Assembly: GCA_029287235.1 (NCBI GenBank)
Contig: JARFRM010000002.1
Location: 1 to 35,460, forward strand
Direction of reading: 5' to 3'
DNA from: Thermoanaerobaculales bacterium
GTDB taxonomy: Bacteria; Acidobacteriota; Thermoanaerobaculia; Thermoanaerobaculales; Sulfomarinibacteraceae
Length of the DNA: 35,460 nt
Shown: in pieces, positions 8,633 through 16,744 of the stretch
Layout of the letters: each line of letters begins with the position of its first letter
How positions within the stretch are numbered: position 1 is the first letter of the stretch
Position numbers and translations under genes: made by a program
The notes under the pieces: generated by a model
What the model saw: the letters and a program-made list of their open reading frames with translations, nothing else
The model's database searches: none
What the model was told of the DNA's origin: nothing

Positions 8633-8650
8633 GCTCCCCAAAAGGGGAGC
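8633..8650 (+). other. Hairpin in the tRNA-Gly 5' leader
   Basis: GCTCCCC (8633-8639), loop AAAA, GGGGAGC (8644-8650): a perfect 7-bp stem ending three bases before the tRNA. It spans the predicted transcription start, so it may be only partly transcribed. Confidence 0.5.
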
Positions 8651-8653
8651 TGA

Positions 8654-8729
<76 letters not shown>

Positions 8730-8742
8730 CAGCCAAAGCCCG

Positions 8743-8767
8743 ACCCGGCCTCCAGCCGGGTTTTTTT
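8743..8767 (+). terminator. Rho-independent terminator of tRNA-Gly
   Basis: ACCCGGC (8743-8749), loop CTCCA, GCCGGGT (8755-8761) and a run of seven T (8761-8767). Classic intrinsic terminator, 14 bases after the tRNA. Confidence 0.93.
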
Positions 8768-8822
8768 GGTCGAGAATCGTCACCCATTGATCTCTACACA
8801 ACGTGTGAGAGAAATAAAGGCG

Positions 8823-9323
8823 CTATCGGCACCGAACTCCTTGCTGACCCAGGATTTCGTACACGCTTTCCCTATCCGCCGCCTCGACGCGAACCTCGCC
8901 GGAATAGGCGTCCGAAATATGCGCTTTCCAGAACCGTCGCAAAGGGTTCGTGTCGGTGACGAGCCGGTAGAACTTGAACCCGTGTCTCACGGGGACGATG
9001 TGGCTCAGTTGATCGAACCGAACGACCTCCTCAAAGGTCCTCGGTTTCTCCTTGTCGAGCGGTCGACGATCGAGCGCTCGCTCGGTGATCCGATATTCGA
9101 CCCGCATGAGGACCGTCGGCACGAGCGGCACGATGGCCGCAACCGCCGTCATGGCCAGCGCCTTCACGGCCGTCGTCGAGTGGACCACGAAGTAGGCCAA
9201 CGCCATCATCGCGATAAAGACCGCCGCGACATAGAGCAGAACGATGGGCTGCAGCTTTCTCGCCGACCATTGGAACACGACTTCTGGCTGGTCATCGGCG
9301 GCAGCGACGGGGTCCGATTCCAT
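8823..9323 (-). CDS. Small membrane protein, possibly PH-like (bPH2/YdbS type)
   Basis: A 166-residue protein of unknown role. Two adjacent membrane helices lie at about 25-46 and 52-72, followed by a cytoplasmic basic and beta-rich domain (RVEYRITERALDRRPL, FEEVVRFDQLSHIVPVRHGFKFYRLVTD, YSGEVRVEAADRESVYEILGQQG). The plan of two helices plus an 'IxxxRxL ... I..V...G....V' strand pattern recalls bacterial PH-domain membrane proteins, but this is only a resemblance. ATG 9323 has GGGAGG eight bases upstream and is preferred over an in-frame GTG at 9350. It converges on the tRNA-Gly unit and is alone. Confidence 0.7.
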   Translation of the reverse strand: MESDPVAAADDQPEVVFQWSARKLQPIVLLYVAAVFIAMMALAYFVVHSTTAVKALAMTAVAAIVPLVPTVLMRVEYRITERALDRRPLDKEKPRTFEEVVRFDQLSHIVPVRHGFKFYRLVTDTNPLRRFWKAHISDAYSGEVRVEAADRESVYEILGQQGVRCR

Positions 9324-9504
9324 GTCTACGCCCTCCCGGTGGATGACCACGACTCTAGCGCCTCAGATCGACCGGGGTCAATTCGTGAGGCGTCCACCGT
9401 GCCCGCCCCAGCGCCCGATCGGTGTGGCGGCATCGGCATCCCGCGCTGCCGGACCCGGCGATGCTCGGTGCAAGGGTAGAATACCCAGCGCAAAGGAGAC
9501 AGCC

Positions 9505-10812
9505 ATGGCACAACGCGATATGCGCGGAGGCAACTACGCAGCCGAGCTCGAAGCACCCGAGGTCTACCGCCTACGGCGGCGCAATCTCGCCGAGAGGATC
9601 GGCGGCGGCACCATCGTCATGTGGGGCGCCGGGGATGATCGCGGCTATGGTGATGTTGGGACCTTTCGGCAGAGCTCGGCTTTTTTCTATCTCACCGGCG
9701 TCGAGCTCCCGAACGCGATCATGGTGATCCGTCCCGCCGAGGATCTCGACGCTCTCTTTCTGCCGCCACGAAACCCCAACGTCGAACGATGGACCGGGCC
9801 GAAGTTCGGTCCGGGGGACGAGGCCGCGACCGCCCTCGGCTTCGACGAGGTGCTGTCCAGCGATCCCACCGAAATCGTGCTCGATTCTCGCCGTCGTCCG
9901 GTTCCCGGCTTTGAAGGCCGTCTCCAGGGCTGGCTCGCCGACGAGCGGGCAGTCCTCTGGACGGAGTACCCGGCGGTGGCTTCAGCATCGGTCCTTCCGC
10001 CGACCCACCGCTTCATCGCGGAGCTCCGCAACCGTCTGCCCAGCTTCGAGGTGCGCGATCTCTCCGAACACCTCACGGCCATGCGGTTGGTCAAGAGTGA
10101 CGGTGAAATCGCGCTCATGCGCAAGGCCATCGCGGCATCCATGGATGGCCAGCGCGCCGCGGCCGGCGCCATCGCTCCCGGGGTCGGGGAAGCGAGTGTG
10201 GACGGAGCGGTCTTCGCGACATTCCGGGCCCACGGCGCCGAAGGTCTCGCCTTCCCCTCCATCGTCGGTTGCGGATACAACGCCACGACCCTGCACTACG
10301 ACCAGAACGTGGGCACCTGCATCGACGGTGAACTCGTCGTTGTGGACATCGGCGCTCGTTACGGCTATTACTGCGGCGACCTCACCCGCACCTTTCCCGT
10401 GAACGGACGATTCAACGATCGGCAGCGGCGAATCTACGATCTCGTCCTCGAGGCCCACGACCGGGTCGCCGAAGCCATCAAGCCAGGCATCCGGATCTTC
10501 GACCTCCGCAAGACCGCCTACGAGGTGATGGAATCCTCCGATTTACGCGATGCCGGCGGCGAGACGCTCGGCCAGTACTTCATCCACGGTCTCGGCCATT
10601 TCCTCGGCCTCGACGCGCACGACCCGGGATCCGAAGAGGCTCTTCTCGTACCCGGCAACGTAATCACCAACGAACCGGGCATCTACATTCCCGAAGAGGC
10701 CCTCGGGGTGCGGATCGAAAACGACTTCTTGGTCACATCGACGGGAAGCGAGAATCTGTCGGCGGAGCTCCCAACAGCGGCCGCGGAGATCGAGGAGATG
10801 ATGCGGGGGTGA
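9505..10812 (+). CDS. pepP: Xaa-Pro aminopeptidase (aminopeptidase P, M24B)
   Basis: A 435-residue cytosolic metallopeptidase that removes an N-terminal residue preceding proline. The N-terminal creatinase-like domain (about 15-170) contains YLTGVELPNAIMVI and LFLPPRNPNVERWTGPKFGP. The C-terminal pita-bread domain has all five dinuclear metal ligands: Asp281 (VVDIGARYGYY), Asp292 (CGDLTRTFPVNGRF), His365 (HGLGHFLGLDAHD), Glu390 (TNEPGIYIPEE) and Glu405 (VRIENDFLVT). AAGGAGA at 9493-9499 fixes ATG 9505, although the frame is open further upstream. A TAGAAT box lies at 9477-9482. Length matches the PepP family. Confidence 0.94.
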   Translation: MAQRDMRGGNYAAELEAPEVYRLRRRNLAERIGGGTIVMWGAGDDRGYGDVGTFRQSSAFFYLTGVELPNAIMVIRPAEDLDALFLPPRNPNVERWTGPKFGPGDEAATALGFDEVLSSDPTEIVLDSRRRPVPGFEGRLQGWLADERAVLWTEYPAVASASVLPPTHRFIAELRNRLPSFEVRDLSEHLTAMRLVKSDGEIALMRKAIAASMDGQRAAAGAIAPGVGEASVDGAVFATFRAHGAEGLAFPSIVGCGYNATTLHYDQNVGTCIDGELVVVDIGARYGYYCGDLTRTFPVNGRFNDRQRRIYDLVLEAHDRVAEAIKPGIRIFDLRKTAYEVMESSDLRDAGGETLGQYFIHGLGHFLGLDAHDPGSEEALLVPGNVITNEPGIYIPEEALGVRIENDFLVTSTGSENLSAELPTAAAEIEEMMRG

Positions 10813-11317
10813 CCAATAGCCGCCGGCCTCAGCCGCTTGGGATAGACCACAGCGTTTCAGAACGGGATCTCCGATGTTGACGACGGACCCTTGACATTTC
10901 GATTCTCGGTCCAAGAACGGTGAGTAAACCGCGAAGACCACCACGTCCATCCATCGCAAAGAACGCAACGTCCATCTCGCTTTATAGGATGGATGCTACG
11001 GTTTCGAACTGAGTGGAGACCGGATGTGGGAGAAAGTCGTCTCAGGTTCCTGACGTTCCTGGATACCTGCCGGCCACCTCTCCGTTCCACGAGCGTTAGA
11101 TCGTACTGGGGCTCAGCATCACCAACTTCAAGAATGAGATGTCCTTTGCGGCCTTTGCGGTGCTCAGTCTTTGCGGCCTTTGCGGTTCACTCGCCGTTGA
11201 TGAATCGAGTATCGACCAACCGAAAGAAGCCCCTTCCGGCTGGAACAACCTTGCCCCGTTGCGGTAGACTGATCCGGCTTGAAGCGCATCTTTGACAACC
11301 ACAATCGAGGAGGACCT
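10813..11317. other. Intergenic region, 505 bp, with word-like repeats
   Basis: No coding sequence seen. The region has lower GC than its neighbours and is rich in recurring words such as CTTTGCGG, GTCCATC and TTCGCGG. An 18-bp direct repeat lies at 11144-11187. A TAGACT box at 11265-11270 precedes the HMG-CoA synthase gene by 47 bases. Short open frames here lack codon bias. Confidence 0.6.
11144..11187. repeat. 18-bp direct repeat pair built from CTTTGCGG words
   Basis: CTTTGCGGCCTTTGCGGT occurs at 11144-11161 and again at 11169-11186. Each copy is itself a near-duplication of CTTTGCGG. A related string (CTTTAGCGACC...ATTGCGGTT) appears at about 21973-22001. Confidence 0.85.
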
Positions 11318-12376
11318 ATGACGATTGGCATCGTCGGTTACGGCGCCTTTATCCCGAGACGCCGCATCAAACTCGAAGAGATCGCAAAGGTGTGGGGCGC
11401 CGACGCCCCCGCCTACAAACGCGGCCTCCAACTCTATGAGAAATCGGTGCCGGGCGCCGATGAGGACACCGTCACCATGTCGGTGGAGGCGACCCGCAAC
11501 GCCCTCGCTCGTTCGGGAGGGGTCGATCCCGCCGATATCGGAGCCCTCTACATCGGCTCCGAATCGCACCCCTACGCCGTCAAGCCCTCGGGTACCATCG
11601 TCGCCGAAGCCATCGGCGCGGTTCCGGCGCTCCATGTGGCCGATCTCGAGTTCGCCTGCAAGGCCGGCACCGAGAGCCTCTTCATCGCGCAATCGCTGGT
11701 CAAGGCCGGTGAGGTCAGATATGCGGTGGGCATCGGCGCCGACACATCGCAGGGCGCTCCCGGAGACGCGCTCGAGTACTCGGCCGCCGCCGGCGCCTCC
11801 GCCTTTATCTTCGGCGGCGACGAGGACCTCATCGTCGCCGAAATAGTGGACAGTTTCTCCTGGACCACCGACACACCCGATTTCTGGCGCCGCGAGTACA
11901 TGCACTACCCGCGCCACGGGAGTCGCTTCACAGGGGAGCCGGCCTACTTCCGCCACAGCATGAGCTCGGCGCGGGGGATGATGGCGAAGGCGGGGATGGA
12001 ACCCAGAGATTTCGCCTACGCCATCTTTCACCAGCCCAACGGCAAGTTCCCCATGCGGGTCGGGAAGAAGCTCGGTTTCACCCACGAGCAGCTCGAGACC
12101 GGTTGGCTGTCACCGTGGCTCGGCAACACCTACTCAGGGGCCTCCCCCATCGGCCTGACCGCGGTGCTCGACATCGCGTCGCCGGGGGATCTGATCCTCT
12201 TGACGTCCTTCGGTTCCGGAGCAGGGTCGGACTCGTTCGTCATCCGGGTCACGGGTCGCATTTCGGAGGTCCAGGATCTGGCGCCCAAGACCAGGGCGCA
12301 GCTCGACGAAAACAAGATCTACCTCGAGTACGGCGCCTACGCCAAGCTCCGCGGCAAGATCCGCATGGCCGAGTAG
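11318..12376 (+). CDS. Hydroxymethylglutaryl-CoA synthase, archaeal type
   Basis: A 352-residue enzyme that condenses acetyl-CoA with acetoacetyl-CoA to HMG-CoA, the committed entry to the mevalonate pathway. It matches the archaeal HMGCS family rather than MvaS: catalytic Glu82 ([13 protein letters not shown]), Cys114 ([12 protein letters not shown]) and His238 ([18 protein letters not shown]), plus [11 protein letters not shown] and [18 protein letters not shown]. The archaeal hallmark [12 protein letters not shown] is present at 20-31. GAGGAGG at 11307-11313 selects ATG 11318. The thiolase follows after 13 bases and the DUF35 gene overlaps that, giving the same set as the archaeal thiolase/HMGCS channeling complex. 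No other mevalonate gene is in the window. Confidence 0.93.
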   Translation: MTIGIVGYGAFIPRRRIKLEEIAKVWGADAPAYKRGLQLYEKSVPGADEDTVTMSVEATRNALARSGGVDPADIGALYIGSESHPYAVKPSGTIVAEAIGAVPALHVADLEFACKAGTESLFIAQSLVKAGEVRYAVGIGADTSQGAPGDALEYSAAAGASAFIFGGDEDLIVAEIVDSFSWTTDTPDFWRREYMHYPRHGSRFTGEPAYFRHSMSSARGMMAKAGMEPRDFAYAIFHQPNGKFPMRVGKKLGFTHEQLETGWLSPWLGNTYSGASPIGLTAVLDIASPGDLILLTSFGSGAGSDSFVIRVTGRISEVQDLAPKTRAQLDENKIYLEYGAYAKLRGKIRMAE

Positions 12377-12389
12377 GAAGGAGGTCGAA

Positions 12390-13550
12390 ATGCGAGATGT
12401 AGCAGTTATCGGAATCGGAATGACCTCTTTCGGCGAGCTGTGGGAGACCCCGCTGCGATCGCTGTGGGCCGAGGCCGCGCTGGCCGCCCTCGACAACGCC
12501 GGGGTCGACTCGGTCGATCTCATCACCATCGGCTGCATGTCTTCGGGTCTCTTCACGGGCCAGGAACATCTGGCCTCTCTCCTCGCCGATGAGCTGGGCA
12601 TGGCCGGCGTTCCCGCCGCACGGGTGGAGTCGGCCTGCGCATCAGGCGGACTGGCCGTTCGCGCCGGCTTCGCCGAAGTTGCCTCAGGTCTCTGCGACAC
12701 GGTGCTCGTCACCGGCGTCGAGAAGATGACCGACGTGGACGGAGCCGACGCCACCTACGCCCTCGGCACCGCCGCCGATGCCGAGTGGGAGGGTTTTCAC
12801 GGCGTGACCTTTCCGGGCCTCTACGCGATGCTGGCCCGAGTCCACATGCAGAAGTACGGCACCACCCGCGAGCAACTCGCCCATGTCGCGGTCAAGAACC
12901 ACGCCAACGGGCTGCTCAACGAGCACGCCCAGTACCACCTCCAAATCGGAGTCGAAGACGTGCTCGACTCCACCGCGGTCGCCGACCCCTTGAATCTCTT
13001 CGACTGTTCGCCGGTGACAGATGGAGCGGCAGCGCTGGTTCTCACCACCGTCGAACGGGCCAGGGAGATCGCCGGCGACAAACCGGTGGTGGTCATCACC
13101 GGTTCCGGTCTCGCCACGGACACCGTGACCCTGGCGAATCGGGGGGAAATCGCCGAACTCGGTGCGGTCAAACTGGCGGGCGAGCGCGCCTACGCCATGT
13201 CCGGGCGCAAACCCGAAGACATCCACCTCGTCGAGGTCCACGATTGCTTCACCATCGCCGAAATCATGGCGACCGAAGCGCTCGGTTTCTTCGACCTGGG
13301 CTTCGGCGGTTCGGCCGTCGAGAAGGGGCTCACGAGCCTCCAGGGCAAGATCCCGGTCAACACCTCGGGCGGCCTCAAATCCAAGGGCCACCCGGTCGGC
13401 GCCACCGGCGTCGCTCAAGTCCTGGAGATCGTCACTCAACTTCGCGGCGAAGCCGGACAGCGCCAGGTTCAGGGTGCGAAGATCGGCATGGCGCAGAACA
13501 TGGGCGGATCCGGCGGCAGCTCGGTGGTCCATATCCTGGAGGTGGTCTGA
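12390..13550 (+). CDS. Acetyl-CoA C-acetyltransferase, archaeal/SCP2-like thiolase
   Basis: A 386-residue thiolase that should make acetoacetyl-CoA from two acetyl-CoA and pass it to the HMG-CoA synthase next door. Catalytic residues: Cys83 ([11 protein letters not shown]), His284 with Cys286 ([11 protein letters not shown]) and His334 ([14 protein letters not shown]). The VEVHDCFT form, rather than the NEAF motif of ordinary biosynthetic thiolases, is that of the archaeal and SCP2-like branch. AAGGAGGT five bases before ATG 12390 gives strong initiation. The stop overlaps the DUF35 start by one base (TGATG). Confidence 0.93.
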   Translation: MRDVAVIGIGMTSFGELWETPLRSLWAEAALAALDNAGVDSVDLITIGCMSSGLFTGQEHLASLLADELGMAGVPAARVESACASGGLAVRAGFAEVASGLCDTVLVTGVEKMTDVDGADATYALGTAADAEWEGFHGVTFPGLYAMLARVHMQKYGTTREQLAHVAVKNHANGLLNEHAQYHLQIGVEDVLDSTAVADPLNLFDCSPVTDGAAALVLTTVERAREIAGDKPVVVITGSGLATDTVTLANRGEIAELGAVKLAGERAYAMSGRKPEDIHLVEVHDCFTIAEIMATEALGFFDLGFGGSAVEKGLTSLQGKIPVNTSGGLKSKGHPVGATGVAQVLEIVTQLRGEAGQRQVQGAKIGMAQNMGGSGGSSVVHILEVV

Positions 13551-13951
13551 TGTTTTCCCCGGCACGAGCCTGGCGTGAGTTTCCTCAGCGCTACCGCCTC
13601 GAAGCGGCCAAGTGCTCCGGGTGTTCCAAGATCCTCTACCCTCCCCGGCTGGTCTGTCCCGAGTGCGGCGGACGCAAGTTCACCCAGGAGGCTCTCCCCC
13701 GCGACGGTAAGGTGGTGACCTACACCGTGATTCGAGTTCCACCGGCGGGATTCACCGAACAGACCCCTCTGCCCCTCGCCCTGGTGGAGCTGACCAACGG
13801 AGTGCGTCTGATGGTGCAGATCGGCGACGTGGAAGATCCCGAGAGCCTCGAGATCGGCATGCCGGTCCGGCTCGAGTTCCGAAGGATCTCCTGGGACGGC
13901 GAGGCCGGCGTGATCTTCTACGGTCACAAGGCGGTGCGCGCCGGGTCCTGA
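13550..13951 (+). CDS. DUF35 Zn-ribbon/OB-fold protein, scaffold of thiolase-HMGCS complex
   Basis: A 133-residue protein with an N-terminal helix (WREFPQRYRLEAAKC), a rubredoxin-like Zn ribbon with Cys22, Cys25, Cys36 and Cys39 (CSGC...CPEC), then an OB fold (about 45-125: GKVVTYTVIRVPPAGF, PLPLALVELTNGVRLMVQIGD, IGMPVRLEFRRI). In the archaeal complex the DUF35 subunit bridges thiolase and HMGCS and helps hold the shared CoA-binding site. The start codon overlaps the thiolase stop (TGATG), so it is translationally coupled. It is the last gene of the operon; a 12-bp hairpin follows. Confidence 0.9.
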   Translation: MFSPARAWREFPQRYRLEAAKCSGCSKILYPPRLVCPECGGRKFTQEALPRDGKVVTYTVIRVPPAGFTEQTPLPLALVELTNGVRLMVQIGDVEDPESLEIGMPVRLEFRRISWDGEAGVIFYGHKAVRAGS

Positions 13952-13991
13952 TAGCTCGACGAACGTCGGCGGCGTGAGAACGAAACACAAG

Positions 13992-14024
13992 CGGGCCGGG
14001 TTGTGAAAACTTCAACCCGGCCCG
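13992..14024. terminator. Strong hairpin after the HMGCS operon
   Basis: CGGGCCGGGTTG (13992-14003) pairs perfectly with CAACCCGGCCCG (14013-14024) around a nine-base loop, 40 bases beyond the DUF35 stop. Only GTTGTCT follows, so it is a terminator-like structure without a proper T-run. Confidence 0.6.
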
Positions 14025-14131
14025 TTGTCTCACTCATCTCCGAGACTCTGAGCGGGTCTGAATCGCCGCGAATCGGTTCGCCGCAATGCGGCGTCATTGA
14101 CTCGCTTGCGTGAACCTGCAAAGATACGCTG

Positions 14132-14503
14132 ATGAAAGACGGTGAAACCACACTCGAGCTTTGTTCCATCAACGAGATCGATCCCGAGGCGGTGGCCTTT
14201 GTCCAGGGCAAGGCACTTCCCGAGCGTACGGTCGAACGTCTCAACCGACTCTTCTCGGCTCTCGCCGATCCGACACGGCTCAAGATTCTCAACGCCCTGA
14301 TGGTCACCGACGAGCTCTGCGTCTGTGATCTTGCCGTCATCGCCGACCTTTCGGTCTCGGCCGTGAGCCACCAGCTCCGTCTGCTGCGGGACCGGGATCT
14401 GGTCCACGCCCGTCGCGACGGGCGCATGGTCTACTACAGCCTCGCAGACGACCACGTCTCGACCCTGATGAACTCGGGAGTGGATCACGCCAACGAAGAC
14501 TAG
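14132..14503 (+). CDS. ArsR/SmtB-family metal-sensing repressor
   Basis: A 123-residue winged-helix repressor. The core FSALADPTRLKILNAL (41-56) and recognition helix SVSAVSHQLRLLRDRDLV (74-91) are typical. Metal sites: ELCVCDL (Cys63, Cys65, Asp66) is the alpha3 thiolate site of CadC-type sensors, with Cys11 as a possible N-terminal ligand. The tail DDHVSTLMNSGVDHANED (Asp107, His108, His119, Glu122) matches an alpha5 Zn site. Both site types together suggest a Zn/Cd/Pb sensor. No metal pump or resistance gene is nearby; the next gene, 115 bases on, is the DUF3592 triad. SD is weak. Confidence 0.92.
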   Translation: MKDGETTLELCSINEIDPEAVAFVQGKALPERTVERLNRLFSALADPTRLKILNALMVTDELCVCDLAVIADLSVSAVSHQLRLLRDRDLVHARRDGRMVYYSLADDHVSTLMNSGVDHANED

Positions 14504-14618
14504 TCTTCCGGTGCCTTCCGTCTTTTTCTGACGACCACCACACATTCGCCTCCAGTTGCCCCATGGGAGGTTTGCTCATTCCCTCGCCGCCATCGGCTAG
14601 AATGATGTTGAAGGTCGG

Positions 14619-16325
14619 ATGAAAATCCAATTCGGTTCCGGATCAACCACTGGCGCCGCCGGCCGATCGGCCGGCGGCAAGGGTTGCCTGACGGTGTTCT
14701 TTCTGGTCTTCCTCGTCATGGGCTCCCTCTTTGCCATCCTGATTGTCGGCGAAGCGGTCCAGGAAACGCTGGTGTGGTTCTGGTCCGAGACTCCATGCAC
14801 GATCCTCTCGAGCGGCGTCGTGGAGACCGATACCGAAAGTGAGCCCTACCGCCCCGAGATCCTCTTCGAATACAAGGTCGACGCCCGGGTCTATCAAAGC
14901 CGCAGGTTGACCCGAAGCGAGACGGCCGGCTTGAGCTACGACAAGGCCCGCCGTCCCTCGGATCGATACCCTCCCGGCAGCCGAGCCACCTGCCGGGTCA
15001 ACCCGGAGAACCCCGCCATCGCGGTGTTGGAGCGGCAGTTTCCCTGGGTAGGACTGGTCGTGTTCTTTCCGCTGATTTTCGTCGTCATCGGCGGCGGCGG
15101 GATCTTCTTCACATGGAAAGGCATGCCCGGGGGGAGGAAGGAGGTCGGAGAAGTCAAATCCATCTCTCAGCGAGCGCGGGGCGCTGCCGGCCTCGGCAAA
15201 AAGATCGAGCTCGTCGTCGGGTTGATCTTCGCGGCGGTGGGCGGCGGGCTGTCGGTTTATCTGCTCCTCATCCCCTCGGTGCGGCTGCTGACCGCCCTCG
15301 ACTGGGTGGAGATCCCGGCCACGGTCGAAGCCTCCACCGTTCGGTCGTGGAGCACGGACGACGGAATGTCCCACGAGGCCGACGTTCTCTACCGTTACCC
15401 GGCCGCCGACCGCGAGTGGCTCTCCAACCGTCGGAGCTTCTTCCCCATGAGTTCCGGTGGCTACCTGGCCGCCCGAGCCATCGTCGACCGATACCCTCCC
15501 GGGACCGAGATCACGTGCTTCGTCGATCCCGGCGACGCCTCGCGATCGGTTCTCGACCGGGGATTCCGGAAGGTCTACCTCATCGGTCTCTTCCCGCTGG
15601 CCTTTCTCCTCGCCGGAATCGGGTTGACAATCCACGCCACTCGCCGCACTCCCGAGACCCCGGGCAGGGAGACCGGGATCGATGACCCCCGCGAACCGGC
15701 AGCGGAACGGCTCCTCGAGCCCGAGGCCGGGCCGATCGCCAAGATCGTTGGGATCACCCTGGCCGCCGCAATCTGGAACGGCATCGTCAGCATCTTTGTC
15801 TGGCAGGCCGTCCAGGCCGCCCGAAGCGGCGGTCCCGAGTGGTTCCTGATGATCTTCCTGATCCCGTTTGTGCTCGTGGGTCTCGCCCTGATTGTCGGAA
15901 TTTTCTACACCATCCTCGCCGCCTTCAATCCGCGGCCCAGTCTCACCATCTCCCCCGCCGCGCCCCGGCTCGGGACCCGTCTCCGCGTCGACTGGTCCTT
16001 CAAGGGGAAGGTCAGCCGAATCCGACACCTCAGGATCGTCCTCGAGGGTCACGAGAAGGCAACCTATCGAAGAGGCACAGACACCCACACCGATCGAGAG
16101 GCATTCGCCTCCATCGATCTGGCGGACAGCTCCGCCGAATGGGAGATCGGGCGCGGATCGGCCGAGCGGGGGATCCCGGAAGCCACCATGCACAGCTTCA
16201 GCTCGGCCAACAACGGCGTGGTCTGGTCTCTGATCGTCCATGGGGACATCCCCAACTGGCCCGACGTCAGCGAATCATTCGAGATCGAGATCCGACCGCT
16301 GGCGCGGGAAAGGCTGTTGCCGTGA
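14619..16325 (+). CDS. Membrane protein with two DUF3592 domains and a soluble C-terminal domain
   Basis: A 568-residue membrane protein of unknown function. Helices at about 23-46, 141-163, 196-216, 320-340, 373-395 and 407-436. Two extracytoplasmic DUF3592 domains lie between helix pairs: residues 50-140 (ILFEYKVDARVYQSRR ... RYPPGSRATCRVNPENPAIAVL) and 228-315 (DVLYRYPAADREWLSNRRSF ... RYPPGTEITCFVDPGDASRSVL). After the last helix a beta-rich domain (440-568) begins PRLGTRLRVDWSFKGKVSRI and resembles the arrestin-like sandwich of the next gene. GAAGGT stands three bases before ATG 14619, and TAGAAT lies at 14598-14603. Its stop overlaps the next start (GTGA). Confidence 0.82.
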   Translation: MKIQFGSGSTTGAAGRSAGGKGCLTVFFLVFLVMGSLFAILIVGEAVQETLVWFWSETPCTILSSGVVETDTESEPYRPEILFEYKVDARVYQSRRLTRSETAGLSYDKARRPSDRYPPGSRATCRVNPENPAIAVLERQFPWVGLVVFFPLIFVVIGGGGIFFTWKGMPGGRKEVGEVKSISQRARGAAGLGKKIELVVGLIFAAVGGGLSVYLLLIPSVRLLTALDWVEIPATVEASTVRSWSTDDGMSHEADVLYRYPAADREWLSNRRSFFPMSSGGYLAARAIVDRYPPGTEITCFVDPGDASRSVLDRGFRKVYLIGLFPLAFLLAGIGLTIHATRRTPETPGRETGIDDPREPAAERLLEPEAGPIAKIVGITLAAAIWNGIVSIFVWQAVQAARSGGPEWFLMIFLIPFVLVGLALIVGIFYTILAAFNPRPSLTISPAAPRLGTRLRVDWSFKGKVSRIRHLRIVLEGHEKATYRRGTDTHTDREAFASIDLADSSAEWEIGRGSAERGIPEATMHSFSSANNGVVWSLIVHGDIPNWPDVSESFEIEIRPLARERLLP

Positions 16326-16744
16326 TCACCCTGCGCATTGATCTGGACGACGATCGCCGGTGGTTCCTGCCCGGCGACACGGTGACAGGCAAGGCAGTGT
16401 GGCGCCTCGACGAGCCGGCCGACGCCGTCGAGCTCCGGCTCTTTTGGCACACGAGCGGGAAGGGAACCGAGGACGTGGAGATCATCGACAGTCTTCGCAC
16501 CGAGGCCCACGGCACGGCCGGAGAACGGGCGTTCTCCTTTCCCCTACCCCTCGACCCATACTCCTTTTCGGGATCTCTCATCACCCTCAGTTGGGCGCTC
16601 GAGCTGGTCGTTCTCCCCGACGGGCAGACCGAGCGCGTCGACCTGGTGGTCGCGCCGACTCCGGTGGAAGTCCGCCTCACGGGTCTGGGTCGGGAGCCCC
16701 TCGATCACACCTTCAGCCTCAGATCGCGGCCGAAGACACCGTGA
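16322..16744 (+). CDS. Small arrestin-like beta-sandwich protein
   Basis: A 140-residue soluble protein with no helix-forming membrane segment. It opens ITLRIDLDDDRRWFLPGDTVTGKAVWRL, the 'PGDxVxGxVxW' strand pattern of arrestin-N domains, followed by alternating strands (AVELRLFWHTSGKG, RAFSFPLPLDPYSFSGSLITLSWALELVVLP, RVDLVVAPTPVEVRL). It begins with GTG at 16322 overlapping the preceding stop by four bases, and its own TGA overlaps the ATPase GTG the same way. By analogy it may be an adaptor linking the membrane protein and the ATPase; this is inference. Confidence 0.72.
   Translation: MITLRIDLDDDRRWFLPGDTVTGKAVWRLDEPADAVELRLFWHTSGKGTEDVEIIDSLRTEAHGTAGERAFSFPLPLDPYSFSGSLITLSWALELVVLPDGQTERVDLVVAPTPVEVRLTGLGREPLDHTFSLRSRPKTP

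Noticed and set aside
9244-9504. 87-codon N-terminal extension of the aminopeptidase
   Set aside because: It overlaps the opposite-strand membrane protein, while AAGGAGA stands right before ATG 9505.
14643-16241. 532-codon minus-strand open frame opposite the DUF3592 gene
   Set aside because: No motif; antisense to a frame with two family domains and membrane helices.
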